From Branchiostoma lanceolatum (lineage: Eukaryota > Chordata > Leptocardii > Amphioxiformes > Branchiostomatidae), in assembly GCF_035083965.1 (NCBI RefSeq), contig NC_089724.1, forward strand, positions 30,898,435 through 30,962,434: a DNA stretch of 64,000 nt. The letters run 5' to 3'. A program made the position numbers and the translations under genes. This document shows positions 50,628-62,400 of this stretch, piece by piece (position 1 is the stretch's first letter; each line of letters begins with the position of its first letter). The notes beneath the pieces were generated by a model, which saw nothing but the letters and a program-made list of their open reading frames with translations, was not told where the DNA came from and did not search any database.

Positions 50628-53600
50628 CTACATGTATTTGCTCGGCCCACAGTCATTCTCCTCAGAATGTATGGGGCTGACGACGCCGGGCATGGCTTCA
50701 CCTCTCGTGGTTGTATCAACTGGCCCAGGAGTGTCGATACCTGACTTGGGTTTCACCTGTTGTGATCCTCCTTGCATTCTTCCAGTAACATCATGATTTT
50801 AGTCAAGCCCCCATTACGATGGAAATCATATTGTAAGCCTGGCTGATTGATTCCAGTATGCTACAATTCATGGCCAAATTTTTCCCAACTCAAAACAATT
50901 AAAAAAGGCCATGGTTACACAACAGCAATAAGCCATCACGACACGAAGTGCCTTGTCCACCGTACAGTTAAATAGTGCCCGCCGCCGAGCTCGAGAACGG
51001 CTGGGAAAAAAACATGTTCGCGATCGATTGCAAAAGAATCGTTTTATCTACAGGAAAACTGAGGTTATTTTCAGGTACCCAGTATTATTGACTATCCCGG
51101 TTTGAAATATTTTGACCCTGAGTTGATTTATATACGATCTATGACTATAAACGCTTCAGCATACTGCCGTACGAAGTATCGAAAAGTGTGTATAGTGCGT
51201 GCGACCCCGCGGTAACTGTTATGTGCGACTGAAAAAAAAAAAACAAGTTCGCGATCGATTACAAAAGAATCGTTTTATCTACAGGAAAACTGAAGTTATT
51301 TTCAGGTACGTAGTATTGTTGACTATCCCGGATTGAAATATTTTGACCCTGCGTTGATTTATATACGATCTATGACTCTAAACGCTTCAGCATACTGCAT
51401 TGCGGAGTACCGAAAAGTGTGTAGTGCGTGCGACCCCGCGGTAACTGTTATGTGCGACTGAGAAAAAAACATGTTCGCGATCGATTGCAAAAGAATCGTT
51501 TCATCTACAGGAAAACTGAAGTTATTTTCAGGTACGTAGTATTGTTGACTATCCCGGATTGAAATATTTTGACCCTGCGTTGATTTATATACGATCTATG
51601 ACTCTAAACGCTTCAGCATACTGCATTGCGGAGTACCGAAAAGTGTGTAGTGCGTGCGACCCCGCGGTAACTGTTATGTGCGACTGAGAAAAAAACATGT
51701 TCGCGATCGATTACAAAAGAATCGTTTCATCTACAGGAAAACTGAAGTTATTTTCAGGTACGTAGTATTGTTGACTATCCCGGATTGAAATATTTTGACC
51801 CTGCGTTGATTTATATACGATCTATGACTCTAAACGCTTCAGCATACTGCAGTGCGGAGTACCGTGTATAGTGCGTTTTATCTACAGGAAAACTAAAGTC
51901 AGTTTCTTGTACCCACTATATCGTAGGCAATCCCGGTTGGAAGTATGTCTAACCTGCGTTTATTTGTCAAATATGAGTTGTACGGAGTTCCTGATCGATA
52001 ACGACAGATCTAGAATCGTTTTATGACCCTTTTCTTTGCAGGGAAATTGAAGTTGTTTACAGCTACCCAGCATTGTATGTTATCCCAGTTTTAAATATAT
52101 ATTTACTTGAATGTGTTGATTTGAATATGGAATACGGATGTAAAGAAACACATACACCGTATTAAAGAAATGTCAAGAAAGTCATGTTTTCGGTGCTGCT
52201 TAATTATTTTTGATTGCCAAGTCACTCCAGAAGGTACTAGTATCTGGAAAACGAAGGTTTGATAATAGGCGTCCTAGTGGGTTTCCGGGGTACTGCAACG
52301 ACACTTTCATATCTTGTTTGATATCTCGTGCCGTGGACATGCTATGGCCGTGATTTTAGAGGCAGATAGCTCTTGAGACAGGGTGTAAATTTTGTAGCGT
52401 ATTATCAGCGTATTATTTAAGGGATAACATTACTTGGTGAGGGTATTAGATCATGGGACTTTAGTTAACGATTGTTTGATAAAATACAACCACTCCTTTG
52501 ATCAGTGGCTTGTCTCTTCATCATCACAACAACTATCCGCACACACATGTACACGTAAAGGTACAACTTTTATACGAAGTGGTGCACATTAAATGGCGTC
52601 TCAGGTTTTAAAATGATCCATTAGCTTGTGCATGTATCACTGAAAATACAGATCCCAATTGTGAGGCTAGGTATATACATTTTATTTTGTACAGCATGTA
52701 GGTGAAGACAGTTCATTTCAAGTTCATTCCGGGCTAATTTCAACATTAACAGGTTTTGTACTATATCCTTAAAGCTTTAAGTACAATGTACACGAAAGAC
52801 AACTTACAATAGATTGAAAAGGAATTGTTCAGCTTTGATATTCATGTATTGAAAATAACATTTTTACAAGCCACCATTCATATTGTGTTCATATTCGCAT
52901 GTTCACATCGGTTTTGGGTATCCCAGAGGATGTAATCTGTATAATCAAAGCAACATGGCCTAATGTAATACTACAAGAAAAGGTGCCGAGCAGTATAATG
53001 ATTTGATGGAACGGTCACACAAAATTGGGCCTGAAAAAAAGAACTGCGAGTACTTGCCACCATAATGTTCCAATCGCAAAGTGGACCCTGCTAGCTGATA
53101 TATAAAACAAAACATATAGCAGCTAAATAGCATGTTTGGACTTGCAGTACTGTTCAGCTTAACCGAATAGCTGGTGTACAAGGATATGAAACTCAACCAT
53201 GGAAGAATGCTGTTGTTCCTAGTCAAAATATGATAAAATACAGGGTAAGAAAATGTGTCCTTAATTGAAGAGTACATGTACACAGTTTGTCCTCCAATGT
53301 CTATTCATCTAACAATATCCATTCCATCCATGTTTAACATTGCTGGTGTATTACTAACAGGAACACATGCCTAAATGATGCTGTACTTGGCGCAGACTGA
53401 TGGACAGTCCTTCCTCTATGATGACAATCTCTTACTTCTCATTTCAATGTAACTGCAACAAAGAAATGGGTACTAGGGTGTTATTAGCAAAACACAGTAG
53501 TGGACTTACATGTACAAACTATACGATGAAATGTCTTCATTGTGGGACTGGCATTATACACATACATGTATATCCAATACAGCTATATACTGTCATCACC

Positions 53601-53924
53601 ATCAGACGATAGTTCCTCCTGAATGTCTACAAACTGGTTGGGCCATTGGCATACCTAAAGATGACAGATACATTCTTGGAATGTCAGGTATTCCATCTAT
53701 GTACTGGCCAAACTGCCATGCTTCCAGTTGGAGGAGATGACTGACCAGCAGCCCACTTCTCCTCTCTTCTCACTGTAGCTGTATGCAGGAGTGTTGTTGA
53801 AGCAGGTGGTTGATCACTTCCCTCATCCCCCCTGTCCAACATCTGCTTGTCTTCCCCTGCACCTAGCTTCATGTTCCAGGCTTCTATAGCCTTTCTTGGA
53901 AGGCTCCACGGGACCGGCTTTCAT
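50628..53924 (-). CDS. Candidate two-exon mini-gene (70 residues), minus strand, inside the transposon
   Basis: Exon 1: ATG at 53924 (MKAGPVEPSKKGYRSLEHEA), four bases after a TTTTCTCCAG acceptor, ending at CTAG/GTGCAG (53863). Exon 2: 50778-50628, joined in phase, reading MQGGSQQVKPKSGIDTPGPV and ending EENDCGPSKYM, TAG. The exon 2 acceptor (CTGGAAG) is weak, though TGACTAAAAT upstream resembles a branch point. The composition (polar, Pro/Gly, Lys) is protein-like but no family is recognised. The gene would run from the right TIR side toward the plus-strand mini-gene, so the two would converge. Overlapping alternative frames at 53684-53872 could be used instead. Confidence 0.28.
51002..52060. 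repeat. Tandem repeat, about 227-bp unit, four copies plus a decayed one
   Basis: GTTCGCGATCGATT starts units at 51017, 51247, 51473 and 51699 (spacing 230, 226, 226). Copies 2-4 are nearly identical, copy 1 is diverged, and 51870-52060 is a decayed fifth. Each unit contains GACCCCGCGGTAACTGTTAT and TTTATCTACAGGAAAACTGA. No reading frame crosses a whole unit. It lies near the middle of the transposon. Confidence 0.95.
52061..53860. other. Transposon interior, no clear gene
   Basis: AT-rich. The 107-codon minus frame at 52960-53283 is Tyr/Phe/Ser-rich, with no domain. Two small plus frames at 53400-53740 are also unsupported. Confidence 0.4.
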
Positions 53925-53929
53925 GACCC

Positions 53930-56876
53930 TGGAGAAAATTTTTTAAATAGTTTGGATATTGTAAGATCACATGACAAAAACACAACTGCATGTACATGAA
54001 CCATGTTGTCAGTCCTAAGATCAAGTAGAACATGATGTAGGCGTGTTGAGGGCTAAGCTGAATCTTACCATTATAGCAAAAATACATTTAGTTTCTAGTA
54101 TCTTACCGTACCTAGTCCCATCCTCATGCCTGAGGGCCGGGGACCATTGTAGCATCAAGTACATGCACTTTCTAGTCAACTGATAAAATCAATTGATCAA
54201 AGCAATTGATAAAATCAATTGAACAAGACATACCGGTAAGTGCTAAGGCTAAGCCTGTGTACACTTCTCAATGCAGCTGACATGCCTCTGCATAGTCTAT
54301 GGAAGCGGGGAACCTGGTACCTGGTATTTTGAGTTGAGATCCTGGCAGACCAACAGCCAACCACATCCAACCTCACTCCTAAGTGGGGAATTAGGTCCGC
54401 TATGGTTGGCTGCTGGTCTGAAAGGTTGGCTACTGGTTGCCTGCAACATATTTCAAACATTCCTTTGTTAAAGACGTTTCCCCCCAGGTCGATTTCCCCC
54501 TCCCCCAGTTGTTGCCCCCTTCTGAAATCTGACTTGCTACAATTGCTAAAATACATTGTCTAAGTACACTGAATATACCTATTTTTATGTCAGATAAAAT
54601 CCGCATCATTGTATCCTATACATACTTTCCGAGCAGGCTAATGTACTGAGCTGCGCACCACCGAACCCAACTGTGCGAGCCGGCGGCGGCAATCCTTAAG
54701 TCCGCCCGCCTGACCAAGCCCACTTTGCCCACTGTAGTCCCAAGAATGTCACAATTATTGCTGGCTCATTTAATATTTACGTGTACAGGTTTATAGACGA
54801 CAGCAGCTTCATGTCATTTCCTAGCCTATACTAGGCTATAGTAATCTTTTTGTAAGCATTTTCCGATTTCTGACTGTGACAATATAAAAATGAGACAGCA
54901 TACACTTCCGGTCCGATTTGTGGCCTAACATTCCAATAAACCAAGTTCACCACTCCATTAAAGTGTATATTTGACAAGCACGCCTTCCTTCTGAGTGCTT
55001 TATCTATCAAACCTCTTTGATGTTAGGAAACGCCCAGAAATCACCAATTAAGATGTGCTATTACATTTGATAAACAATGATTTAAATCTATATATTTCTA
55101 AGCAATCATTGACTGATTGAGACCGCAACATTTCTGAGTGGACTACGGCGCAGTTGGCTTGGTCAGGCAAACGGACTTGGTAATCACTGCCCACTAGCAC
55201 AAGTGAGTTTGACAGCGCGTAGCTCTACTCGGAAACTAAGTTTAGAACGACACAGATTTTTCTACGTGAAAGTATCTTGTGAATGTGCATCTAGTATATT
55301 TTCAATCTGATGTGCTAGCTAAATGTAACCCGGTTTACAAACAGCGGGAGGGCTGGGACTGAGGGTAATGCAGACCAGAATACACCATATGTTGTATTTC
55401 ATAAATTTCATACTAACCCAAGAAAACACACATTTCAGTATAGAATGCGCCAGAAGTTGAGGGACTTTTGTGTCCTTGAACAAAAAACTGTAACACCATT
55501 GACTCGAACCTTCGAATCCGGTATTCAAATTTTGGGTGGCGGTGCAACCGGCGTGCTCAAAATGCATTCTAAACATTCAGAAGCCTGTGTGATACAACTT
55601 AGACCCCTGTGTGATACAGAAAATTATCACATGGTCCGGAACACCTATATCAAATGTTTTTGCGGCCCAGGTATGACATAAAAATGCATATAAAAGGGTC
55701 TATATTTCCATGAGATGCAGTTAGTCTCTACCAGACTAACTACGCCGGATATAGGGAGAACATTTGCCGGGGGACTTTGGCCATGGAGGGTTTCAATCGC
55801 AGGCGTAGGGTTGCCTATTGGACCCTCTCTCCGTAGCCAACTCCCTTCATACAATTTACTCTATTTGGCCAATGTCTACTGTTTCCCAGCGACCCGTGGA
55901 GACTGGTACTGGTAGAGGCTAAGATGCAGTGAGCTTTAACAACAATCATAGCTAATCTAATTGAAATGCTAAAATGTTTGTGAAGCGTAAATGGTTGCAT
56001 TTATTCTAGGGAGTGGGAATGAATGAAATGCGACCCATATCCCTACATGAAAACAAGGAGGTTAAAAAGAAATGGTAAGTAAGTGACAATGTCTAGCGGA
56101 AAAATAGACATAAACCAAGGACAACAACAACAAGTAAGTTACTTAGTAGGGGCTTTTACATATACCTTCTTCAAATTCTGATTAGCCCGTATACCATAAT
56201 ACTTCATCTTCTTCTTTCTTTTTGAGGATACCAACTGAAACTTGCTGAAGATTCTGTAACCTATATACTGACTTGCCCCAATAAATTTTACGCTCTACCG
56301 AGGATAGCCCGAGTGTCATCCTAGTTAGTTCCAGGGTTCTCATATCAGCCCTGGAAATATTAACCTTGAATATTCACCTTGAAGTTCAGCCAGTAGGCAC
56401 CCTTTCGAGTAATGAGGCTGTGCATAGTTTGGTGCTACGAGTGGGCATGGTAGTTTCTTTTCCGCTTCTCTCCTTGTCTGTATCTGAAATAATTGATAAA
56501 ATAATAAGATGACACTCAGGCTAGCGCTATTTTCTCGATTTCAAATTATCTTACGGGAAATATTGTGGTTAAACAAGTACGTCCTAGGTCCAAATATACT
56601 TCGTACTGACGATACTTTTCTGATTGTAGATGAGATTATATCTCAGTAACTGAGTTTAATAGGTGTCACTGTTACAGCCCCCCTCCCCGAAGACCATCGA
56701 CGTACAAGTTATGACGTTTTGGCATCCTTACCTGCTACAAAACTGTTGATACCTTGTCCAAATTAGTCGGCACCCACCGCTCTGGTAGATTAGTAGGTCG
56801 TCAGCACTCCAAAAAGTACAGCATCTTTAAAAGTTTGACACGAAATTCGTGTGCACAGAACTGTGTGTATTCTTCA
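53930..56876. other. Right part of the transposon interior: several inverted repeats
   Basis: CAGACCAACAGCCAACCA (54344) pairs with TGGTTGGCTGCTGGTCTG (54403). GCCTGACCAAGCCCAC near 54708 has a looser inverse near 55157 (GGCTTGGTCAGGC), suggesting an old TIR element of about 0.5 kb. AGCCCGAGTGTCATC (56305) mirrors GATGACACTCAGGCT (56509), a MITE of about 220 bp. Near 56726, GCAG/GTAAGG on the minus strand could be a 5' UTR donor for a gene starting from the right TIR. Confidence 0.5.
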
Positions 56877-57099
56877 AGCCGCCATTTTGAAAGGTTCGGT
56901 GCAGGTCACGGCTATCCCATCAGCCTGTGCGCAGGCCGGGGCCACAGCCTGCGCGCCGGAGCCAATATCTTTATGCCCCATAGTTATCGTGAATCAATGT
57001 CCTTCAGAGGACGGGAGGACGTACTCTGGTACCATAGCTATGCACTTATTGCTTTGCCTATAACACCATTACTATCGAGAATTGGATATGTACCGGGTG
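56877..57099 (-). repeat. Right terminal inverted repeat (223 bp)
   Basis: Exact inverse of 45736-45958. The plus-strand frame through it runs on into LINE-A and makes a 518-codon chimeric frame (56754-58310), whose first 118 or so codons are therefore not LINE sequence. Confidence 0.95.
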
Positions 57100-57106
57100 C
57101 GCCGCC
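57100..57106. repeat. Target-site duplication, right (CGCCGCC)
   Basis: Matches 45729-45735 exactly. Confidence 0.9.
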
Positions 57107-58310
57107 AAGCCTGACGAAGCTCAGACCTATCTCCTTGACATCGATCTTTGCGAAAGTGTGCGAGGGATTTGTCACGGACTGGTGTCTTCGCGACATTCTC
57201 CCAAGTATTGATCCACAACAATACGGATCACTTCGCGGTCGCTCTACCACACATTACATGACTCTTCTCACGCATAAGTTGCTAGAAGCAGCGGACAAAC
57301 CTGGCCACGTGACCACACTTGTACTTACCGACTTCTCGCGTGCGTTCGACTCCGTACACCACGAGACCGCCATCAATAAACTGATCGATCTCGGCGTCCG
57401 GCCATCACTTGTGCCATGGGTCAGTAGTTTCATCTCGGGCAGACGACAGAGAGTTAGGTACCGTGGAGCATTGTCGGACTGGCAAACGCTAACATGTGGT
57501 GTCCCACAAGGCACTAAATTGGGCCCGCTGGTTTTCTTAGCCCTGGTAAATGACGCTGTCCCTGTCAACGAGACAACAGCAGACGCATACAAATATGTCG
57601 ACGACATGTCCTTATCAGAATCGCGACATGTGACGAAACCGACGTATATCCAAGACGACATGGATGCCCTTGCCCAGTGGACTGAAGAAAATCACATGAC
57701 TTTAAACCCCTCAAAATGCAAAGTCCTTCTTTTCTGCTTTATGCGCAATAAACCACCACCCCCGGAGATTACAGTCGGTCCTACACAACTGGAAGTGGTT
57801 GACTTTGCACGCATCCTGGGCGTGATCATGCAGACCGATTTGAAGTGGACGAAACATGTTGTCATGATTGTTGGTAGAAGTAGTAGCAGACTGTACATGC
57901 TAAGAACCCTCCGTAAACAGGGCCTGGACTCTCATGACCTGGTGTTAGTGTACATCGGATTCGTACGCCCGGTGTTGGAGTACGCCTGCCAAGTATGGCA
58001 CCCGGGACTGACTGTCGCAGAGTCGGAGTCGATCGAAAGGGTCCAGAAAAGGGCATGTAAGATTATCCTTGGTCGGTCTTACACCAGTTACAACTCAGCC
58101 CTACAAACACTCTCCTTGACACCGCTATCTCAACGACGACGTGAACTCTGCCGAAACTTTGCACTGCTTATGCTAAAGTCCCCTGCTCGCGGTGACATCA
58201 GCACCAGAGACACTAGGCAGAAACACTTATTGGCAACCACCAGAACTAGAACAAATAGATTCAAGAACAGTCCAATCCTTTATATGACCCGTCTTTTGAA
58301 TGGACAGTGA
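57107..58310 (+). pseudogene. LINE-A ORF2, 3' part (reverse transcriptase palm to C-terminus)
   Basis: Continues the frame cut at 45735: LTKLRPISLTSIFAKVCEGF, then TLVLTDFSRAFDSVHH (motif A), LTCGVPQGTKLGPLVFLALV (motif B), YKYVDDMSLSES (motif C, YVDD), NPSKCKVLLF (D), and the thumb region LVLVYIGFVRPVLEYACQVW, IERVQKRACKIILG. All polymerase motifs including the two Asp of YVDD are intact. It belongs to the CR1/Jockey-like group by motif style. A 3' UTR runs to about 58545, where CAATAAACC precedes the end. Without the transposon the ORF2 portion would encode about 740 residues. Confidence 0.9.
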
Positions 58311-58559
58311 CATCTAAACTTACGCATATGTTCATTGCTGCGAAGTAGTCTTACATTTACACATTAATGAAGACCGTTGCTGATCTGATCAGATGTTTTA
58401 ACTGTGCTTTATTGCTTTTTAGAATCATAATGTATCTGCTTGTACCAATTGAAAGTATTATTTGTATATGCGGTATTTGTACGCAATTCAGCCAGTTGGC
58501 TGCTATGTACTAACTGCTATGTTGTTTTAGCAATAAACCTTTCTACTTTCATCATACTT

Positions 58560-59216
58560 TGCCAATCTCCCTCCCGATGCATAAATTGACTGTTCCAAAA
58601 TCACCCGTGCAAAAAAATTCTCTCTACAAGTTCTGCGAGACGCCAAGAGCTTCTTACTGCAAAGGCTTGCGTGTTTACCCGCAACATGACCTCAGGTAAC
58701 CTGAAAAGAACACATGTTCTTTGGCCAGCAGCAAATGGAACGCCCGGAACCTTAGATAGAACATGGATTATAAGATAGAACATGGAACGGGGACAGCACT
58801 TTTGACCCATTTTTGGTCTGAAAATGGGTCCAAAAGTCCCCGAAATTAAGCATTTTGAAGTGATGTACACCAGAATTGTGATTGAAATCCTGTAGGGACA
58901 TGTTCAAGGCACGCTTGTACCGAATGTTAGGCCATTTGCTTGTAAAACCAGGCCACAGGAGACCATGTAATTTTTGTCTAAAAATGCCCCAAAAAACCTC
59001 CATAAAAATGATCTTCAGGCCTGTTTCAAAAAATGAAAAAAGCACATGAGGGTATTTGCCTTCTTTACCTCCATGCCCAATTTAAGGTCGGTTGATTAAA
59101 AAATGGCAGAGTTGAATCAATTTGAAGATTTGGCAGGAGAAGAAGAAGAAGAAGAAGAAGAAGAAGAAGAACGTGAACAAAAACAATATGTTGAGCCATA
59201 CTAGGTATGGCTAAAC
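58560..59216. other. Unassigned sequence between LINE-A and the LINE-B junction
   Basis: Two overlapping minus frames (58601-58870 and 58752-59045) have no recognisable domain. (GAA)n lies at 59139-59171. The end GTTGAGCCATACTAGGTATG can fold back. See the 14.5-kb block. Confidence 0.4.
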
Positions 59217-59223
59217 ATAACTA

Positions 59224-59470
59224 ATGGCGATATCTATTTCTTTACCGTATATATAAAATTTGTTTGATAAATTGCTAAGAGGACCTTTTACACAAACTGG
59301 AACTTTCGTTTTAGATACATTCACAGTTAGTTTCCATTTGTTATCATACGCTTTCAGATTATTTATACAGTTCTGGAACCTCTTTAGACAATGAAATTAA
59401 AGCAAGGTCATCTGCCCAAGACAAGCAGGGTCTTTTCGACTCTGCGGAAGGTAGGGCACAAAGAGGACCA
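59224..59470 (-). pseudogene. LINE-B reverse transcriptase, palm fragment
   Basis: The minus frame reads CLSWADDLALISLSKE (motif C with WADD), then after a frameshift NLKAYDNKWKLTVNVSKTKV, then KFYIYGKEIDIAISY, as in L1/RTE/CR1-like enzymes. Upstream on the minus strand the coding sense continues as GLGPLCALPSAESKRP into the first satellite unit. It resumes on the left at 44662. Confidence 0.75.
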
Positions 59471-62400
59471 AGTCCTGGCGCTTAGGTGACGGGGCCCGCC
59501 CAGCCCTTTCGATCGAGAGCCTAATCTCCGCCCGCTCGCCTCGCATACGTTGGTGAGCGGGCGAGGAAAGGTTTCACCTGTCGAACAATGACGTCACAGA
59601 ACGTGTGCACGGCTCCAGAACGGATGAAAAGCAGTCCTGGCCATCGGTAAGTCCTCCATCGCCAAAACTTTCGCGCTCAGCGTAGGCGTACGGGCGGGCG
59701 GGTCCTGTCCAGCGCACTTAAACGTTCACTTTCACTTTCACGCGAGAGAAACGGAGAAAAAACCCTCCCGCCATTGGTATTCTATAGAGCCAGGGTCTTT
59801 TCGACTCTGCGGAAGGTAGGGCACAAAGAGGACCAAGTCCTGGCGCTTAGGTGACGGGGCCCGCCCAGCCCCTTCGATCGAGAGTCTAATCTCCGCCCGC
59901 CCGCCTCGCATACGTTGGTGAGCGGGCGAGGAAAGGTTTCACCTGTGGAACAATGACGTCACAGAACGTGTGCACGGCTCCAGAACGGATGAAAAGCAGT
60001 CCTGGCCATCGGTAAGTCCTCCATCGCCAAAACTTTCGCGCTCAGCGTAGGCGTACGGGCGGGCGGGTCCTGTCCAGCGCACTTAAACGTTCACTTTCAC
60101 TTTCACGCGAGAGAAACGGAGAAAAAACCCTCCCGCCATTGGTATTCTATAGAGCCAGGGTCTTTTCGACTCTGCGGAAGGTAGGGCACAAAGAGGACCA
60201 AGTCCTGGCGCTTAGGTGACGGGGCCCGCCCAGCCCCTTCGATCGAGAGCCTAATCTCCGCCCGCCCGCCTCGCATACGTTGGTGAGCGGGCGAGGAAAG
60301 GTTTCACCTGTCGAACAATGACGTCACAGAACGTGTGCACGGCTCCAGAACGGATGAAAAGCAGTCCTGGCCATCGGTAAGTCCTCCATCGCCAAAACTT
60401 TCGCGCTCAGCGTAGGCGTACGGGCGGGCGGGTCCTGTCCAGCGCACTTAAACGTTCACTTTCACTTTCACGCGAGAGAAACGGAGAAAAAACCCTCCCG
60501 CCATTGGTATTCTATAGAGCCAGGGTCTTTTCGACTCTGCGGAAGGTAGGGCACAAAGAGGACCAAGTCCTGGCGCTTAGGTGACGGGGCCCGCCCAGCC
60601 CCTTCGATCGAGAGCCTAATCTCCGCCCGCTCGCCTCGCATACGTTGGTGAGCGGGCGAGGAAAGGTTTCACCTGTCGAACAATGACGTCACAGAACGTG
60701 TGCACGGCTCCAGAACGGATGAAAAGCAGTCCTGGCCATCGGTAAGTCCTCCATCGCCAAAACTTTCGCGCTCAGCGTAGGCGTACGGGCGGGCGGGTCC
60801 TGTCCAGCGCACTTAAACGTTCACTTTCACTTTCACGCGAGAGAAACGGAGAAAAAACCCTCCCGCCATTGGTATTCTATAGAGCCAGGGTCTTTTCGAC
60901 TCTGCGGAAGGTAGGGCACAAAGAGGACCAAGTCCTGGCGCTTAGGTGACGGGGCCCGCCCAGCCCCTTCGATCGAGAGCCTAATCTCCGCCCGCTCGCC
61001 TCGCATACGTTGGTGAGCGGGCGAGGAAAGGTTTCACCTGTCGAACAATGACGTCACAGAACGTGTGCACGGCTCCAGAACGGATGAAAAGCAGTCCTGG
61101 CCATCGGTAAGTCCTCCATCGCCAAAACTTTCGCGCTCAGCGTAGGCGTACGGGCGGGCGGGTCCTGTCCAGCGCACTTAAACGTTCACTTTCACTTTCA
61201 CGCGAGAGAAACGGAGAAAAAACCCTCCCGCCATTGGTATTCTATAGAGCCAGGGTCTTTTCGACTCTGCGGAAGGTAGGGCACAAAGAGGACCAAGTCC
61301 TGGCGCTTAGGTGACGGGGCCCGCCCAGCCCCTTCGATCGAGAGCCTAATCTCCGCCCGCCCGCCTCGCATACGTTGGTGAGCGGGCGAGGAAAGGTTTC
61401 ACCTGTGGAACAATGACGTCACAGATAGTGTGCACGGCTCCAGAACGGATGAAAAGCAGTCCTGGCCATCGGTAAGTCCTCCATCGCCAAAACTTTCGCG
61501 CTCAGCGTAGGCGTACGGGCGGGCGGGTCCTGTCCAGCGCACTTAAACGTTCACTTTCACTTTCACGCGAGAGAAACGGAGAAAAAACCCTCCCGCCATT
61601 GGTATTCTATAGAGCCAGGGTCTTTTCGACTCTGCGGAAGGTAGGGCACAAAGAGGACCAAGTCCTGGCGCTTAGGTGACGGGGCCCGCCCAGCCCCTTC
61701 GATCGAGAGTCTAATCTCCGCCCGCCCGCCTCGCATACGTTGGTGAGCGGGCGAGGAAAGGTTTCACCTGTCGAACAATGACGTCACAGAACGTGTGCAC
61801 GGCTCCAGAACGGATGAAAAGCAGTCCTGGCCATCGGTAAGTCCTCCATCGCCAAAACTTTCGCGCTCAGCGTAGGCGTACGGGCGGGCGGGTCCTGTCC
61901 AGCGCACTTAAACGTTCACTTTCACTTTCACGCGAGAGAAACGGAGAAAAAACCCTCCCGCCATTGGTATTCTATAGAGCCAGGGTCTTTTCGACTCTGC
62001 GGAAGGTAGGGCACAAAGAGGACCAAGTCCTGGCGCTTAGGTGACGGGGCCCGCCCAGCCCCTTCGATCGAGAGCCTAATCTCCGCCCGCCCGCCTCGCA
62101 TACGTTGGTGAGCGGGCGAGGAAAGGTTTCACCTGTCGAACAATGACGTCACAGATAGTGTGCACGGCTCCAGAACGGATGAAAAGCAGTCCTGGCCATC
62201 GGTAAGTCCTCCATCGCCAAAACTTTCGCGCTCAGCGTAGGCGTACGGGCGGGCGGGTCCTGTCCAGCGCACTTAAACGTTCACTTTCACTTTCACGCGA
62301 GAGAAACGGAGAAAAAACCCTCCCGCCATTGGTATTCTATAGAGCCAGGGTCTTTTCGACTCTGCGGAAGGTAGGGCACAAAGAGGACCAAGTCCTGGCG

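Larger units (their letters stand above)
45736..57099. mobile_element. 11,364-bp DNA transposon with 223-bp identical TIRs
   Basis: Ends are CACCCGGTACATATCC.. (left) and its exact inverse (right). TIRs 45736-45958 and 56877-57099 match over all 223 bases by eye. A perfect 7-bp target duplication and an interrupted LINE frame prove insertion. The interior has no transposase-sized open frame and no recognisable DDE domain. It holds several smaller foldbacks, a 227-bp tandem array and two candidate spliced small genes. Superfamily is unresolved: 7 bp fits P- or Dada-like target duplications better than hAT (8), piggyBac (4) or Mutator (9), but the termini were not matched to any family. Confidence 0.9.
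44663..59223. mobile_element. 14.5-kb block inserted in LINE-B, with 7-bp ATAACTA duplication
   Basis: ATAACTA at 44663-44669 and 59217-59223 bracket the block, and LINE-B coding sequence resumes on either side. The block contains LINE-A, the 11.4-kb transposon within it, and about 0.7 kb at 58560-59216 that ends in a (GAA)n tract and a GTTGAGCCATAC/GTATGGCTAAAC inverted phrase. Sequence near 44708-44757 resembles 58568-58612 at about three of four positions, hinting at another element split by LINE-A. Confidence 0.6.

Noticed and set aside
52960-53283. A 107-codon minus frame in the transposon
   Set aside because: Low-complexity Tyr/Phe/Ser composition typical of AT-rich non-coding DNA; not a transposase.
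56385-56480. A minus-strand exon (IQTRREAEKKLPCPLVAPNY) with good splice sites
   Set aside because: It lies within a small MITE bounded by AGCCCGAGTGTCATC ends and does not join in phase to a convincing neighbour.
56754-57099. N-terminal 118 codons of the 518-codon frame 56754-58310
   Set aside because: This is right-TIR and transposon sequence reading into LINE-A by chance; the same residues appear in the minus frame at 45740-45958.
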